From UM-FILTER-42-14 sp964586055 (lineage in GTDB: Bacteria; Patescibacteriota; Microgenomatia; UBA1400; PJMF01): a stretch of DNA of 48,280 bases. Of the stretch, positions 15,753 through 24,171 are shown piece by piece; position 1 is the stretch's first letter, and every line of letters begins with the position of its first letter. The notes below the pieces were generated by a model. The model made no database searches. It was not told the origin of the DNA and saw only the letters and a list, made by a program, of their open reading frames with translations. Both the position numbers and the translations under genes were made by a program. The stretch is taken from assembly GCA_964586055.1 (NCBI GenBank), contig CAZPFX010000006.1:1-48280 (forward strand), written 5' to 3'.

Positions 15753-18518
15753 ATGGTACTTCGCGCACAACTCGACTTCTGGCTTCTGGTTTTCAACAAC
15801 AAGCTGCGGTACTATTGGTACGTCATGTTCAGAAAACTACAAAGACGACAAAAGTCTGTGGCTCGTTCTCGAAGAAGTACGGGGTTTGTTACTCAAAATA
15901 AGCGTAAATTATTAAAGTTTAAAATCATTCGTTTTCTAGCGATCGGTGGGGCCGTTGGTATTGTTGTAGCAATTCTTCTCTTTTTTGGCTTATTCGCTTG
16001 GTTTTCAAAAGACTTGCCTGCTCCAGGAGAAGTTGTCAGAAGGTCTGGATTCAGTACAAAAATCTTGGATCGCAATGGCGAACTTTTATTCGATCTCTAC
16101 GATCAAGAGAGGCGCACTCCTGCGGCCCTTTCTGAATTACCCGAGGATCTGAAAAATGCCACGATCTCCGTAGAAGATAAAGATTTTTATAAGCATGGCG
16201 GCTTTGACATGATGACGGTGCTGCGCATTCCCTATAATTTTATTGCTAGACAAAGACTGGTGGGTGGATCGACCCTGACCCAACAACTTGTGAAGAATGC
16301 TCTTCTTACTAATGAGCGAACGGTAACTCGCAAGTTCAAGGAGCTTGTCTTATCTCTTCAGCTCGAGAGAACTTTTACAAAAGATCAGATTCTAGAAATG
16401 TACTTGAATGAAGCACCATATGGAGGAACTGCCTGGGGAGTTGGAACTGCGGCAGAGGTGTATTTTGACAAACCAGTCAGTGAGTTGAACTTGGTCCAGT
16501 CAGCAATTCTCGCCGGTCTGCCGCAAAGACCATCTGCATATTCGCCATTTAGTGGCCAGGTTGATGATGACGGAGAGCCTCTTTGGAAAGTTCGCGCCAA
16601 AGGTGTACTTAGAAGAATGCGAGAGGACGACCATATTACAGAGCTCGCCTATGACCAAGCTCTTTCAGATCTGAATACAGTTGAGTTTTCGAAAAAGCAG
16701 CTCCTGATTAAAGCGCCTCACTTTGTCTTCTATGTTAGAAATCTTTTAGACGATTTGTATGGGGAAGAAGTTGTCACAAACTCGGGATTTAAAGTCACCA
16801 CAAGTTTAGATCTGAAACTGCAGCAACAAGCGGAAGAGATAGTCTTGGATGAAGTCTCGCAAGTTGAGGGACTGAATATCACCAATGGAGCCGCTCTGGT
16901 TATGGACCCAAGATCTGGGGAAATTTTGAGCATGGTTGGTAGTAAGAATTTTTCAAGTGAAGATATTGACGGCCAATTCAACGTCGTCGTCGATGGCTTG
17001 AGGCAGCCTGGATCTTCGATTAAGCCAGTGACATATCTAACCCTCTTACAGCGTGGCTATACTCCTGCCTCAGTTCTGAATGATACTCCAACTAAATTTG
17101 TTAGTAATGAAGGAGCTGATGCTTATGAGCCTGGGAACTATGATGGAAAATTTCACGGTCCCGTCTCTGTGCGTGATAGCTTAGGTAGCTCTCTTAATAT
17201 TCCTGCTGTTAAGGCATTGGCGTTGGTTGGAATTGATTCATTTTTGCAGCAGGCTTATGACATGGGTTTTGTTACTTTGCAGCCAACTCAGGAAAATAAA
17301 CGCAGATTTGGTTTAGCCGTGACCCTAGGAGGTGCTGAAGTTCACCTAATTGACACGGTTACAGCTTATAGCTCATTTGCTACGGGCGGTATTAAGACTG
17401 AGCCTGTTGCTATTCTTAAAATTGAAGATAAGAGTGGCAATACGATTTTTGAGCATAAGCCCGTAGAAGGAAGACGACTTTTTTCTGAAGCTGAGGCGTT
17501 TCTTATTAATCATATTTTGTCAGACAACGCGGCACGCTCCATTGCTTTCGGAACCAGATCTTTGCTGAATATTAGTCCAAACATTGCTGTAAAAACTGGA
17601 ACTACTAATGATCAGCGTGATAACTGGGCAATTGGTTGGTCAAGGGAAATAGTAGTTGGTGCTTGGGTTGGAAACAATGATAACAGTCAGATGAAGACTG
17701 TTGCTTCGGGTGTTTCGGGAGCGACGCCAATTTGGAGGCGCATCGTTCTTGCAGCACTTGATTCTGGCTACTCGGATCCAGAGTGGGAGATTCCCGAGTC
17801 AGTTGAAAAAGTCATGGTCGACAGTATTTCTGGTTATCCAGAACACGATGGTTATGCGAGCAAGAGTGAATATGTTTTGGCAAACACACTCCCCTCTCTT
17901 CCAGATTTGATTCACACAAAACTAAAACTCTGCAGAGGTGAAAACAAATTAGCTCCAGAGGCCAGAATGGCTTCAGGTGATTACGATGAGAAAGAGTTTA
18001 TTGTTCTAAGAGAAAATGACCCACTCTCATTAGACGGCATTAATCGTTGGCAGGAGGGTATCAATTCCTGGATTAATGCTCAGGAAGATGGGCGTTATAA
18101 AGTTCCAACTGAGTACTGCGGTGACCAGAGTGAGATTTATATCGATCTGAAAAGGCCCGAGAACGAGAAAAATTATTCTGATGAAAATATCGAAGTTGAG
18201 ATTCAGTCTGATTCTGGTGATGGCATTGAAAAAATTGAGTTAATCGTCAATGGTTCTGTCAGGGAAACCATAAATGACCGCAACTACAAGGGGAAAATTA
18301 AGCTAGGTGCGGGAAGATATGAAGTTTGGGCAAAAGCTTACTCCAGGTCAGGAAAAACTAAAGAATCCAGCAAGAAAAAAATCGGTACAGGGGGAGTTGA
18401 TTGGAAAACTCCCGATCCAACTCCGACGCCATCTCCAAGTCCTTCGCCCACGCCGACTCTAAGCCCAACGCCATCTCCGACTCCCACCCCAACTCCAACG
18501 CCAACTACAACTCCATAG
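15753..18518 (+). CDS. Class A penicillin-binding protein (PBP1A family)
   Basis: A bifunctional peptidoglycan glycosyltransferase/transpeptidase of up to 921 residues. A basic cytoplasmic tail is followed by one transmembrane helix (about 60-83). The GT51 domain has SVEDKDFYKHGG (about 139-150) and GGSTLTQQLVKN; the transpeptidase has SxxK in PGSSIKP (S421, K424), SSLN and KTGT (K614-T617). After it comes an Ig-like domain (about 790-880) and a Thr/Pro/Ser tail (about 886-921) that may span or bind the wall. The start is uncertain: ATG at 15825 (MFRKLQRRQ) is a good alternative, as the first 24 residues look unusual. Confidence 0.95.
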   Translation: MVLRAQLDFWLLVFNNKLRYYWYVMFRKLQRRQKSVARSRRSTGFVTQNKRKLLKFKIIRFLAIGGAVGIVVAILLFFGLFAWFSKDLPAPGEVVRRSGFSTKILDRNGELLFDLYDQERRTPAALSELPEDLKNATISVEDKDFYKHGGFDMMTVLRIPYNFIARQRLVGGSTLTQQLVKNALLTNERTVTRKFKELVLSLQLERTFTKDQILEMYLNEAPYGGTAWGVGTAAEVYFDKPVSELNLVQSAILAGLPQRPSAYSPFSGQVDDDGEPLWKVRAKGVLRRMREDDHITELAYDQALSDLNTVEFSKKQLLIKAPHFVFYVRNLLDDLYGEEVVTNSGFKVTTSLDLKLQQQAEEIVLDEVSQVEGLNITNGAALVMDPRSGEILSMVGSKNFSSEDIDGQFNVVVDGLRQPGSSIKPVTYLTLLQRGYTPASVLNDTPTKFVSNEGADAYEPGNYDGKFHGPVSVRDSLGSSLNIPAVKALALVGIDSFLQQAYDMGFVTLQPTQENKRRFGLAVTLGGAEVHLIDTVTAYSSFATGGIKTEPVAILKIEDKSGNTIFEHKPVEGRRLFSEAEAFLINHILSDNAARSIAFGTRSLLNISPNIAVKTGTTNDQRDNWAIGWSREIVVGAWVGNNDNSQMKTVASGVSGATPIWRRIVLAALDSGYSDPEWEIPESVEKVMVDSISGYPEHDGYASKSEYVLANTLPSLPDLIHTKLKLCRGENKLAPEARMASGDYDEKEFIVLRENDPLSLDGINRWQEGINSWINAQEDGRYKVPTEYCGDQSEIYIDLKRPENEKNYSDENIEVEIQSDSGDGIEKIELIVNGSVRETINDRNYKGKIKLGAGRYEVWAKAYSRSGKTKESSKKKIGTGGVDWKTPDPTPTPSPSPSPTPTLSPTPSPTPTPTPTPTTTP
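18405..18515 (+). repeat. Pro-Thr/Ser-Pro low-complexity coding repeat
   Basis: The 3' end of the PBP gene is a run of CC-A/G-AC-T and CC-TC-type units encoding alternating Pro with Thr or Ser. Codons vary, so the repeat is conserved mainly at the protein level. Such tails are typical wall-spanning linkers; slippage could change their length between strains. Confidence 0.8.
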
Positions 18519-19758
18519 TCTTTTTTAGTTTTGTTTCCAAAATAATTGCTAGTCCTACGGCTATGAGAAGCCTTCCTTGCGGCAGTGTGTAGAGATAGTG
18601 ATCAAGGCTGAGTAGCGGCGTGAACAAGGCTGAAAAAAGAAGTAGTGAGTCAATATCTATAGCCTTCATTTTCCTTGGAAAAATTAGTAGAAGACCAATT
18701 AATCCAAGCAATCCAACTTCCGAAAATAGCAACCAACCAACATGATGAGCTGGTTGAGCGAATTGAAATAAAGCAGAGTCGTTGGTATTAGTGATTAAAG
18801 AAGGAATGAAACCATTAAAACCTACTCCAGTCACGGGATGATAGATAAACATATTAGCTGCTTCTTTATTCAGGGAAACTCTGCGTCCCACACTTGAATT
18901 ACTTGATATTAGCTGTGCCAAAATAAGTAGAGTCGGGGTAATAAGAAAGACAAACCAGAGGGATTTTATTATTCTTGTTTTGGTAATTTTTTGCCAAGAT
19001 TTTTTCTTGTAAAAGACTAGAGCCACAATTGTCGCACTTAACCATGCTGAAATTGAAAAGGTTAAAAAGATTGCAATTACTCCAAGAGTCAGAGCTAAAG
19101 CTAGAAAAAACTTGTTAACTTGTTTTTTTCGCAACCACACTAAAGTCATTAGGCCTACTAAGACACCAGCTAGAATATTTGGATGAGGCGTGGTCCCGCT
19201 CGGCAGAAGGTACTGGACTCCGAACAGAGTCTGGTTGGCAATGCCAGCATACTTAAGCAGATTGCTTTCACCAAAGAGCCAGTAGCCTCCTAAAGAGTGT
19301 TGAAAAATAAATTGGTAGATCGCCAGGGATGATTGAAAACATATGGTGGTAATTAAGCTGTAAGCCACCAAGTTGCTATGAGTAACAACCTTGGGCAATT
19401 GCAAAATTGTGGTTGTAACTACTGCTGCGATTAGAAGCTCAAGAAAAAACCAGAGACTACTAGTCGGGACTGGAGAAAATACTTGAATAACGGCTAAAAC
19501 TACAACAAAACCAATTGACTTCCAGTGAGTTCGAAAGCTCATCATTCTTGAGATTAGAGCAACACAAATCAGTAGTGTCGCAATTAGCTCGCTTGCGTAC
19601 AGTTTTGGAATTAGATAATCAACTCTAAGTCCACCAAAGTAGCCAAGCTGACGGTCTAAAACATAGAATAAGTTGCTGGGAATCAGGAAGATCAGCAGTC
19701 CTAATAGAGCTGAAGTAAGTTTAAAAAAAAGTTGGTTAGTTCGCGAGTTCTCCGACAA
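18505..19758 (-). CDS. O-antigen ligase/polymerase-like membrane protein
   Basis: A polytopic protein (about 10-11 hydrophobic segments) with the Wzy/WaaL-type large loop: after the middle helices there is NEAANMFIYHPVTGVGFNGF-like sequence (about 100 residues from the end), the H-P-x-x-G-x-G pattern of the Wzy_C family. It would join or polymerise surface glycans on a lipid carrier. No ATG fits; I chose TTG at 19758 because AAGGA precedes it inside pheT (23-base overlap). A longer frame would reach 19908 but would lie wholly within pheT. It ends tail to tail with the PBP gene. Confidence 0.75.
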   Translation of the reverse strand: MSENSRTNQLFFKLTSALLGLLIFLIPSNLFYVLDRQLGYFGGLRVDYLIPKLYASELIATLLICVALISRMMSFRTHWKSIGFVVVLAVIQVFSPVPTSSLWFFLELLIAAVVTTTILQLPKVVTHSNLVAYSLITTICFQSSLAIYQFIFQHSLGGYWLFGESNLLKYAGIANQTLFGVQYLLPSGTTPHPNILAGVLVGLMTLVWLRKKQVNKFFLALALTLGVIAIFLTFSISAWLSATIVALVFYKKKSWQKITKTRIIKSLWFVFLITPTLLILAQLISSNSSVGRRVSLNKEAANMFIYHPVTGVGFNGFIPSLITNTNDSALFQFAQPAHHVGWLLFSEVGLLGLIGLLLIFPRKMKAIDIDSLLLFSALFTPLLSLDHYLYTLPQGRLLIAVGLAIILETKLKKTMEL

Positions 19759-21712
19759 GATGTCCTTGCCAGTCACTCTCAACGAGAGCAACAAGTTGTT
19801 TTCGAATAGGGGCGACCATCTCTGAAGAGATTGGTTGGTCTGGATGGCGATAAATAATAGTGAATGTGAAATTTCTATTGTAAATAGTCTTGAGGTTGAC
19901 TTCTTCAATCAGAGAGTCGGCGTTTGTTAAAGCTTTTATCAATTCTCCAACTTTAGTCTTTTCTTTTAGAGTGAAAGTCAGGTCTTCGATCAGAGCCGCT
20001 GTTTTTGGTAGGGCTTTATAGGTTGGATGAGATGAGCTCAACTGTACTAATTTTGCCATTTTTAATTGAATAGTCACGCGCCCGTTTTTTACTGCAATTT
20101 GGCCAATTGAGTCAGGAGTGCCATTGACCATAATATTTCCGACTTGGTCATCAGATTCTAATGGAGATATCAATGTATTATAAATATGAAGCTTGGTGAA
20201 AAGTAACTCTAGATCACCTCTGACTGTTCGATAATCTCTGTTTGAAACCATTGCCAAAGTCAGTTCCTCATTCGGCAGATCTTTTTCTTGAGGTATATAT
20301 ATATTTGCAAGTTCAAAAACAGAAATTGAGCTTCTTTCAGTATTTCCATCGATGACGCTCTCTAGAGAGGGAACCAAAGATCTTCGTAAGTAGACTTTGT
20401 CATCAGTGAGAGGATTAGAAACTTTCAGATGATTTTCTAAGTTAAAACCACTTGTCTTTGCTTCAGTTTCACTGACCATTGAGTAGGTATAAACTTCTTG
20501 CCAGCCGATCGCGCTTAGAAACTCTTTAGCTCGGTGTTCTAGACCAAAGTTGGTAGCTTTTGGTCGATTAAGCGGAATCGCCGTAGGCATTAGAACACTT
20601 GGAATGTTGTGATAGCCGTAAATTCTAGCAACTTCTTCAATGATGTCTGCTGGAATGGCGATATCTGGCCTAAAGCTTGGTGGAGTGATCGCTAAAACGT
20701 CACCCGCGATACTTGTATTGCACTCTAGTTTCTCGAGCATTTTTGCCGCATCTTCAAGAGATAATTTAAATCCCAGATACTCAGAGAGTTTTATGGTGGT
20801 AAGGCTTATCTCTGTCGGAGGAATTTTATTTGGGAAGTGATCATAGACTTCGCTAGATACTTCGGCTTGGCAAAGTTCTTGGTAGAGCTTTACTCCCATC
20901 TTCATCACATCACTGGCAAGATTTGGATCAACATTCTTTTCCATGAGCTGCGCCGCTGTGGTTCTAATCGAATGAGTCATGCTGGCGAAGCGTACTTTTT
21001 TGGCATCAATGGACTCCATTAATAAGAGAACGTTTTTAGTACTTTCGTCAATCGAAGTATTCTTCGTTCCTTTTATAGATGGTAAGTCAATGATCGTGCC
21101 TTCGCCGTTTTTAAAAACTACTTCTCCGCCCACTGCCGTGAACGATTCACCGTCTAAGGTTTCGAATGTCTCTCCCGCGCCTGCCTCAACAATGCGGATT
21201 TCATTCCCGGTAGCGACTAGTTTGTCATAGTCAAAAGCATGGCAAGGATAGCCAAGTTCGTGAGTAATATAATTGGTAATATCAATAACTGCATCATGGA
21301 CATTCATCTCGATTTGTTCTAAGCGATCTGCCATCCATTTTGGAGTTTCCGTTCTATTTACGGAGCTCAAAACGACACAGATCGTTCGATTGTTAAGTTC
21401 ATCATTTTCAAGAATTCTTGGTAGAGGTAAGGGATTGTTTGCCTTTGAGACATTGGGTAAGTTCAATGGCTTTAGTTTTGCTACGACTCCGAATTGAGGC
21501 AAAATGGCCGCCGCTTCTCTAGCGATACCTCTAATAGACATCGAGTCAACTCGATTGGTTGTGACCTCAATATCATAGACGGGTTCACCGTTATGATCGT
21601 TGATTCGCTCTACCGAAGGACCGGAAAGTGATAAATAATCTTGGATTTGCTTAGGTGTCGCCTCTGTATCGAGATGCTCTAGGAGCCAGGAGTGTGGGAT
21701 GAGAATGTTCAT
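19736..21712 (-). CDS. pheT: Phenylalanyl-tRNA synthetase beta subunit, short form
   Basis: A 658-residue beta subunit, against about 790-800 in E. coli. The N-terminus MNILIPHSWLLEHL and SGPSVERI lead directly into DIEVTTNRVDSMSIRGIARE, so the EMAPII-like tRNA-binding domain (about 110-120 residues, B2) is absent. The B3/B4 editing region, catalytic-like core and the C-terminal FDX-ACB anticodon domain (TAALIEDLTFTLKEKTKVGE onward) are present. The ATG at 21712 is chosen: GGAG sits in the end of pheS and the start lies one base past its TAA. It partners PheS in an alpha2-beta2 enzyme. Confidence 0.95.
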   Translation of the reverse strand: MNILIPHSWLLEHLDTEATPKQIQDYLSLSGPSVERINDHNGEPVYDIEVTTNRVDSMSIRGIAREAAAILPQFGVVAKLKPLNLPNVSKANNPLPLPRILENDELNNRTICVVLSSVNRTETPKWMADRLEQIEMNVHDAVIDITNYITHELGYPCHAFDYDKLVATGNEIRIVEAGAGETFETLDGESFTAVGGEVVFKNGEGTIIDLPSIKGTKNTSIDESTKNVLLLMESIDAKKVRFASMTHSIRTTAAQLMEKNVDPNLASDVMKMGVKLYQELCQAEVSSEVYDHFPNKIPPTEISLTTIKLSEYLGFKLSLEDAAKMLEKLECNTSIAGDVLAITPPSFRPDIAIPADIIEEVARIYGYHNIPSVLMPTAIPLNRPKATNFGLEHRAKEFLSAIGWQEVYTYSMVSETEAKTSGFNLENHLKVSNPLTDDKVYLRRSLVPSLESVIDGNTERSSISVFELANIYIPQEKDLPNEELTLAMVSNRDYRTVRGDLELLFTKLHIYNTLISPLESDDQVGNIMVNGTPDSIGQIAVKNGRVTIQLKMAKLVQLSSSHPTYKALPKTAALIEDLTFTLKEKTKVGELIKALTNADSLIEEVNLKTIYNRNFTFTIIYRHPDQPISSEMVAPIRKQLVALVESDWQGHLVGELAN

Positions 21713-21713
21713 A

Positions 21714-22766
21714 TTAAAATTGCTCCAAAAATTTAAAGTCGCCGCTGTAAAGCAGTCTGATATCGTCAATTTCTAAGCCTTTTTTCAGGGTGTAAGTTCT
21801 CTCTATTCCCCAGCCAAAAGCAAAGCCTGTGTAGACATCTGGATCAATACCACCTGCCTTTAGAACATTTGGATGGACCATGCCGCAGCCGCCGACCTCA
21901 TGCCAGCCCGATTTGCAGAAACGGCATTTTTCTGTTTTACCATCCTGGGCAATCTCTCCGGTGCCTGAGCAAATATGACAGCTAAAATCTACTTCGAAAG
22001 AAGGCTCTGTAAATTGAAAATGGAATGGTCTGATGCGACTTTTAGTTCCAGGACCATAGAACTGTTCAGCGAAGTAATCAAGAGTGCCCTTGAGATGTTG
22101 GATGTTAATGCCTTTATCGACAACTAGGCCTTCAAATTGGTGGAACATTTGAGTGTGTGTAACATCCTGTTGCCTTCTGTAGCAGCGAGCAATGTTGATC
22201 ATTCTGATTGGAGGCTCCCCCAACCTTTCCATTTCTCGGACCTGACCATTCGAGGTGTGTGGAGTGAGAACAACCTGGCCCTTTTCATCACTTCTCGGTA
22301 AATCGACAAAGAAAGTTTCCCATTCATCGCGCGCTGGATGGGAAGGTGACATGTTTAAACTTTCGAATGCATACCAGTCCCAGTCAACTTCAGGATATCT
22401 GACTCTGGTAAAACCAATGTGCTCGAAAATACCTGTAATTTCTGCCATGGCTTGTGAAATTGGATGTACATGGCCAACTTCTGGTTTTTCGCCAGGTATG
22501 GTCAGATCAACCCAACGCTTATCTTTGACCTCTCTGCCCGTACTTGAAGCCAATACAGTTTCAATAGCTGTTTTAAGCTGATTTAAGGCCTTGCCAGCTG
22601 TTTTTCGATCGGTTGGCTCAACCTCAGTGATTTGTTTTGAAATAATTGTGAATAAGCCATTGTTGGACAAAAACATTTTTTCTAGATCAGAGCGAGTGGC
22701 GCTTGCCTGCTGCTGAAGCTTCGCCTCGATATCGGCAAGTTGTTCTAGGAATGTTGTAATAGTCAT
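21714..22766 (-). CDS. pheS: Phenylalanyl-tRNA synthetase alpha subunit
   Basis: A 350-residue class II catalytic subunit. An N-terminal coiled coil (about 1-85) precedes the core with HPISQAMAEITGIFEHIGF, LNMSPSHPARDEWETFF, LTPHTSNGQVREM, and motif 3 in FAFGWGIERTYTLKKG. It carries a four-cysteine insertion, CHICSGTG...CRFCKSGW, then GGCGMVHPNVL, as in some Gram-positive PheS. An extended -10 lies eight bases upstream, itself just after a terminator hairpin. It is followed immediately by pheT. Confidence 0.97.
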   Translation of the reverse strand: MTITTFLEQLADIEAKLQQQASATRSDLEKMFLSNNGLFTIISKQITEVEPTDRKTAGKALNQLKTAIETVLASSTGREVKDKRWVDLTIPGEKPEVGHVHPISQAMAEITGIFEHIGFTRVRYPEVDWDWYAFESLNMSPSHPARDEWETFFVDLPRSDEKGQVVLTPHTSNGQVREMERLGEPPIRMINIARCYRRQQDVTHTQMFHQFEGLVVDKGINIQHLKGTLDYFAEQFYGPGTKSRIRPFHFQFTEPSFEVDFSCHICSGTGEIAQDGKTEKCRFCKSGWHEVGGCGMVHPNVLKAGGIDPDVYTGFAFGWGIERTYTLKKGLEIDDIRLLYSGDFKFLEQF

Positions 22767-22774
22767 GCTTGTTT

Positions 22775-22783
22775 ATTCTACCA
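22775..22783 (-). promoter_or_regulatory. Possible extended -10 for pheST
   Basis: TGG-TAGAAT on the minus strand, eight bases before the pheS ATG and immediately after the rplT terminator. The -35 region would lie in the terminator stem and does not match consensus. If used, the pheST message is leaderless. Confidence 0.45.
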
Positions 22784-22785
22784 GT

Positions 22786-22810
22786 AAAAAACCCCGCGGT
22801 TGCGGGGTTT
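22786..22810 (-). terminator. Rho-independent terminator between rplT and pheS
   Basis: On the minus strand, AACCCCGC-AACC-GCGGGGTT followed by six T residues. It ends the infC-rpmI-rplT transcript 25 bases after rplT and only 20 bases before pheS. It could also act as an attenuator for pheST, a gene order regulated by attenuation in E. coli, but there is no room here for a leader peptide. Confidence 0.9.
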
Positions 22811-22834
22811 CTATTTTCTGTTAATTAGTTGTTT

Positions 22835-23188
22835 TTACCCGCGAGCTTGTTTTATGACTTCTCCAAAAGCACTAAAGTCTTTGACAGCTAAGTCAGCGAG
22901 CATTTTGCGATTGATTGAAATATTAGCTTTTTTCAAGGCCGCGATGAACCATGAGTACTTTAATGAATTATCAAATTCTCTCAAAGCCGCATTGATTCTC
23001 AAAATCCAGAGTTTGCGCATGTCGCGTTTTCGAAGTCTTCGACCAACATAGGCGTATTGACCAGCATGAAGCAAGGCTTCATGAGCGCGTTTATAAAGTC
23101 GACTATTGGCACCGCGAAAACCTTTGGTGGCTTTGAGAACCTTATTGTGTCGACGTCTTCTGGTAATTCCTGTTTTTGCTCTTGGCAT
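22835..23188 (-). CDS. rplT: 50S ribosomal protein L20
   Basis: A 117-residue L20, the standard length. The basic N-terminal arm (PRAKTGITRRRRHNKVLKAT) threads into 23S rRNA and the C-terminal globular part includes YVGRRLRKRDMRKLWILRIN and LADLAVKDFSAF. L20 is an early assembly protein and can repress its own operon. It is the last gene before the terminator, 14 bases after rpmI. Confidence 0.98.
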   Translation of the reverse strand: MPRAKTGITRRRRHNKVLKATKGFRGANSRLYKRAHEALLHAGQYAYVGRRLRKRDMRKLWILRINAALREFDNSLKYSWFIAALKKANISINRKMLADLAVKDFSAFGEVIKQARG

Positions 23189-23202
23189 ATATATTTCCGA
23201 TC

Positions 23203-23406
23203 CTAGGCTAGTCCAAGCATTCGCTTGATTTTTCTGGCAAATTTACCAGTTACTTGTTGTGGTGTTCTGTATTTTCTCAAAGTTCTCTTGCTTTTGTTTC
23301 TACGTAGATGTCTCATATTCTGAGATCTGCGCATGACTTTTCCAGTCTTAGTTATTTTGAAGCGTTTTGAAACTCCAGATCGTGTTTTTTGTTTATTTTT
23401 TGTCAT
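23203..23406 (-). CDS. rpmI: 50S ribosomal protein L35
   Basis: A 67-residue basic protein with the L35 pattern KTRSGVSKRFKITKTGKVMR and RNKSKRTLRK. The start overlaps the end of infC by 14 bases, consistent with coupling in the conserved infC-rpmI-rplT operon. Length is normal. Confidence 0.97.
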   Translation of the reverse strand: MTKNKQKTRSGVSKRFKITKTGKVMRRSQNMRHLRRNKSKRTLRKYRTPQQVTGKFARKIKRMLGLA

Positions 23407-23989
23407 TTGGTTTTACTTTTTTTACTGGTAGTAGTTGTGCTATCAGTTTTTTCCCCAACATTTTTGGTTCTAGTTCTACAGTTGAGTATTCAGATGTTCT
23501 CTCAATCACTCGTGCAAAAACTTGTTGACCAAATTCTTGCTTAGTGATTTGTCGACCTTTGTACTGCAGACTGAGTCTAACCTTATCTCCTCTTTTTAGG
23601 AAGGTAGATACTTTCTTTAGTCTGGCTTCAAAGTCTCCATCACTCATAAAAGGGGTGAACCGCACCTCTTTTAATTCTTGTGTTTTAGCTCGTTTTCTTC
23701 CAGCCGCTGCCTTTTGTTGCTGCTGAAACTTGAATTTACTCAGTTCAATTAGCTTAACAATCGGTGGCGTTGCTAGTTCGTTTACGAGCACCACATCTTT
23801 GTCTTCTTCGCGAGCTCTTTGAATAGCTTCGCTCAGAGAAATAGTGCCTATCATCGCACCATCTTCAGCAATTGCTCGGACGTCTGTAGCACGAATTTTT
23901 TCGTTCGCAACTAAGCGGATTCTTGGCTCTCGCCTTTTAACTCTACCTTTTCTTATCACTGTTTGTGAGTATCCCTTCGTCCTGTGCAA
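23393..23989 (-). CDS. infC: Translation initiation factor IF-3
   Basis: Up to 198 residues. The N-terminal domain is VANEKIRATDVRAIAEDGAMIG, the linker is lysine/glutamine rich, and the C-terminal domain has KEVRFTPFMSDGDFEARLKK and RGDKVRLSLQYKGRQ. IF-3 monitors initiator pairing and keeps subunits apart. The start is uncertain and non-ATG: TTG at 23989 or GTG at 23959, the latter after an AAGGGA motif with long spacing. Non-ATG starts are common for infC and support autoregulation in E. coli. A good promoter lies 35-60 bases upstream. Confidence 0.96.
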   Translation of the reverse strand: MHRTKGYSQTVIRKGRVKRREPRIRLVANEKIRATDVRAIAEDGAMIGTISLSEAIQRAREEDKDVVLVNELATPPIVKLIELSKFKFQQQQKAAAGRKRAKTQELKEVRFTPFMSDGDFEARLKKVSTFLKRGDKVRLSLQYKGRQITKQEFGQQVFARVIERTSEYSTVELEPKMLGKKLIAQLLPVKKVKPNDKK

Positions 23990-24023
23990 CTACTATTCTG
24001 CCAGATGTGCACACAATGTTGGT

Positions 24024-24051
24024 ATTGTACACGAGTCTTTTCGGAAAACAA
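24024..24051 (-). promoter_or_regulatory. infC-rpmI-rplT promoter
   Basis: TTGTTT (24046-24051), a 16-bp spacer and TACAAT (24024-24029) on the minus strand. It interleaves with the divergent tRNA-Val promoter, so the two may compete. Confidence 0.6.
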
Positions 24052-24059
24052 TAATGGGG

Positions 24060-24068
24060 TGGTATAAT
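24060..24068 (+). promoter_or_regulatory. Extended -10 for tRNA-Val(GAC)
   Basis: TGG-TATAAT, 14 bases before the mature tRNA 5' end; the -35 position (TTCGGA) is weak. Confidence 0.6.
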
Positions 24069-24082
24069 CACCTTTCATACGT

Positions 24083-24159
24083 GAACTCGTAGCTCAGTTG
24101 GTTAGAGCGCCACATTGACATTGTGGAGGCCAGAGGTTCGAGTCCTCTCGAGTTCACCA
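24083..24159 (+). tRNA. tRNA-Val (anticodon GAC)
   Basis: Acceptor GAACTCG pairs with CGAGTTC, D-arm GCTC/GAGC, anticodon stem CCACA/TGTGG with loop TTGACAT, T-arm AGAGG-TTCGAGT-CCTCT. Anticodon GAC reads GUC/GUU. CCA is encoded (24157-24159), unlike the other tRNA-Val in the window. A T-rich run follows and may terminate it. Confidence 0.94.
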
Positions 24160-24171
24160 TTTTTTTGCAGG

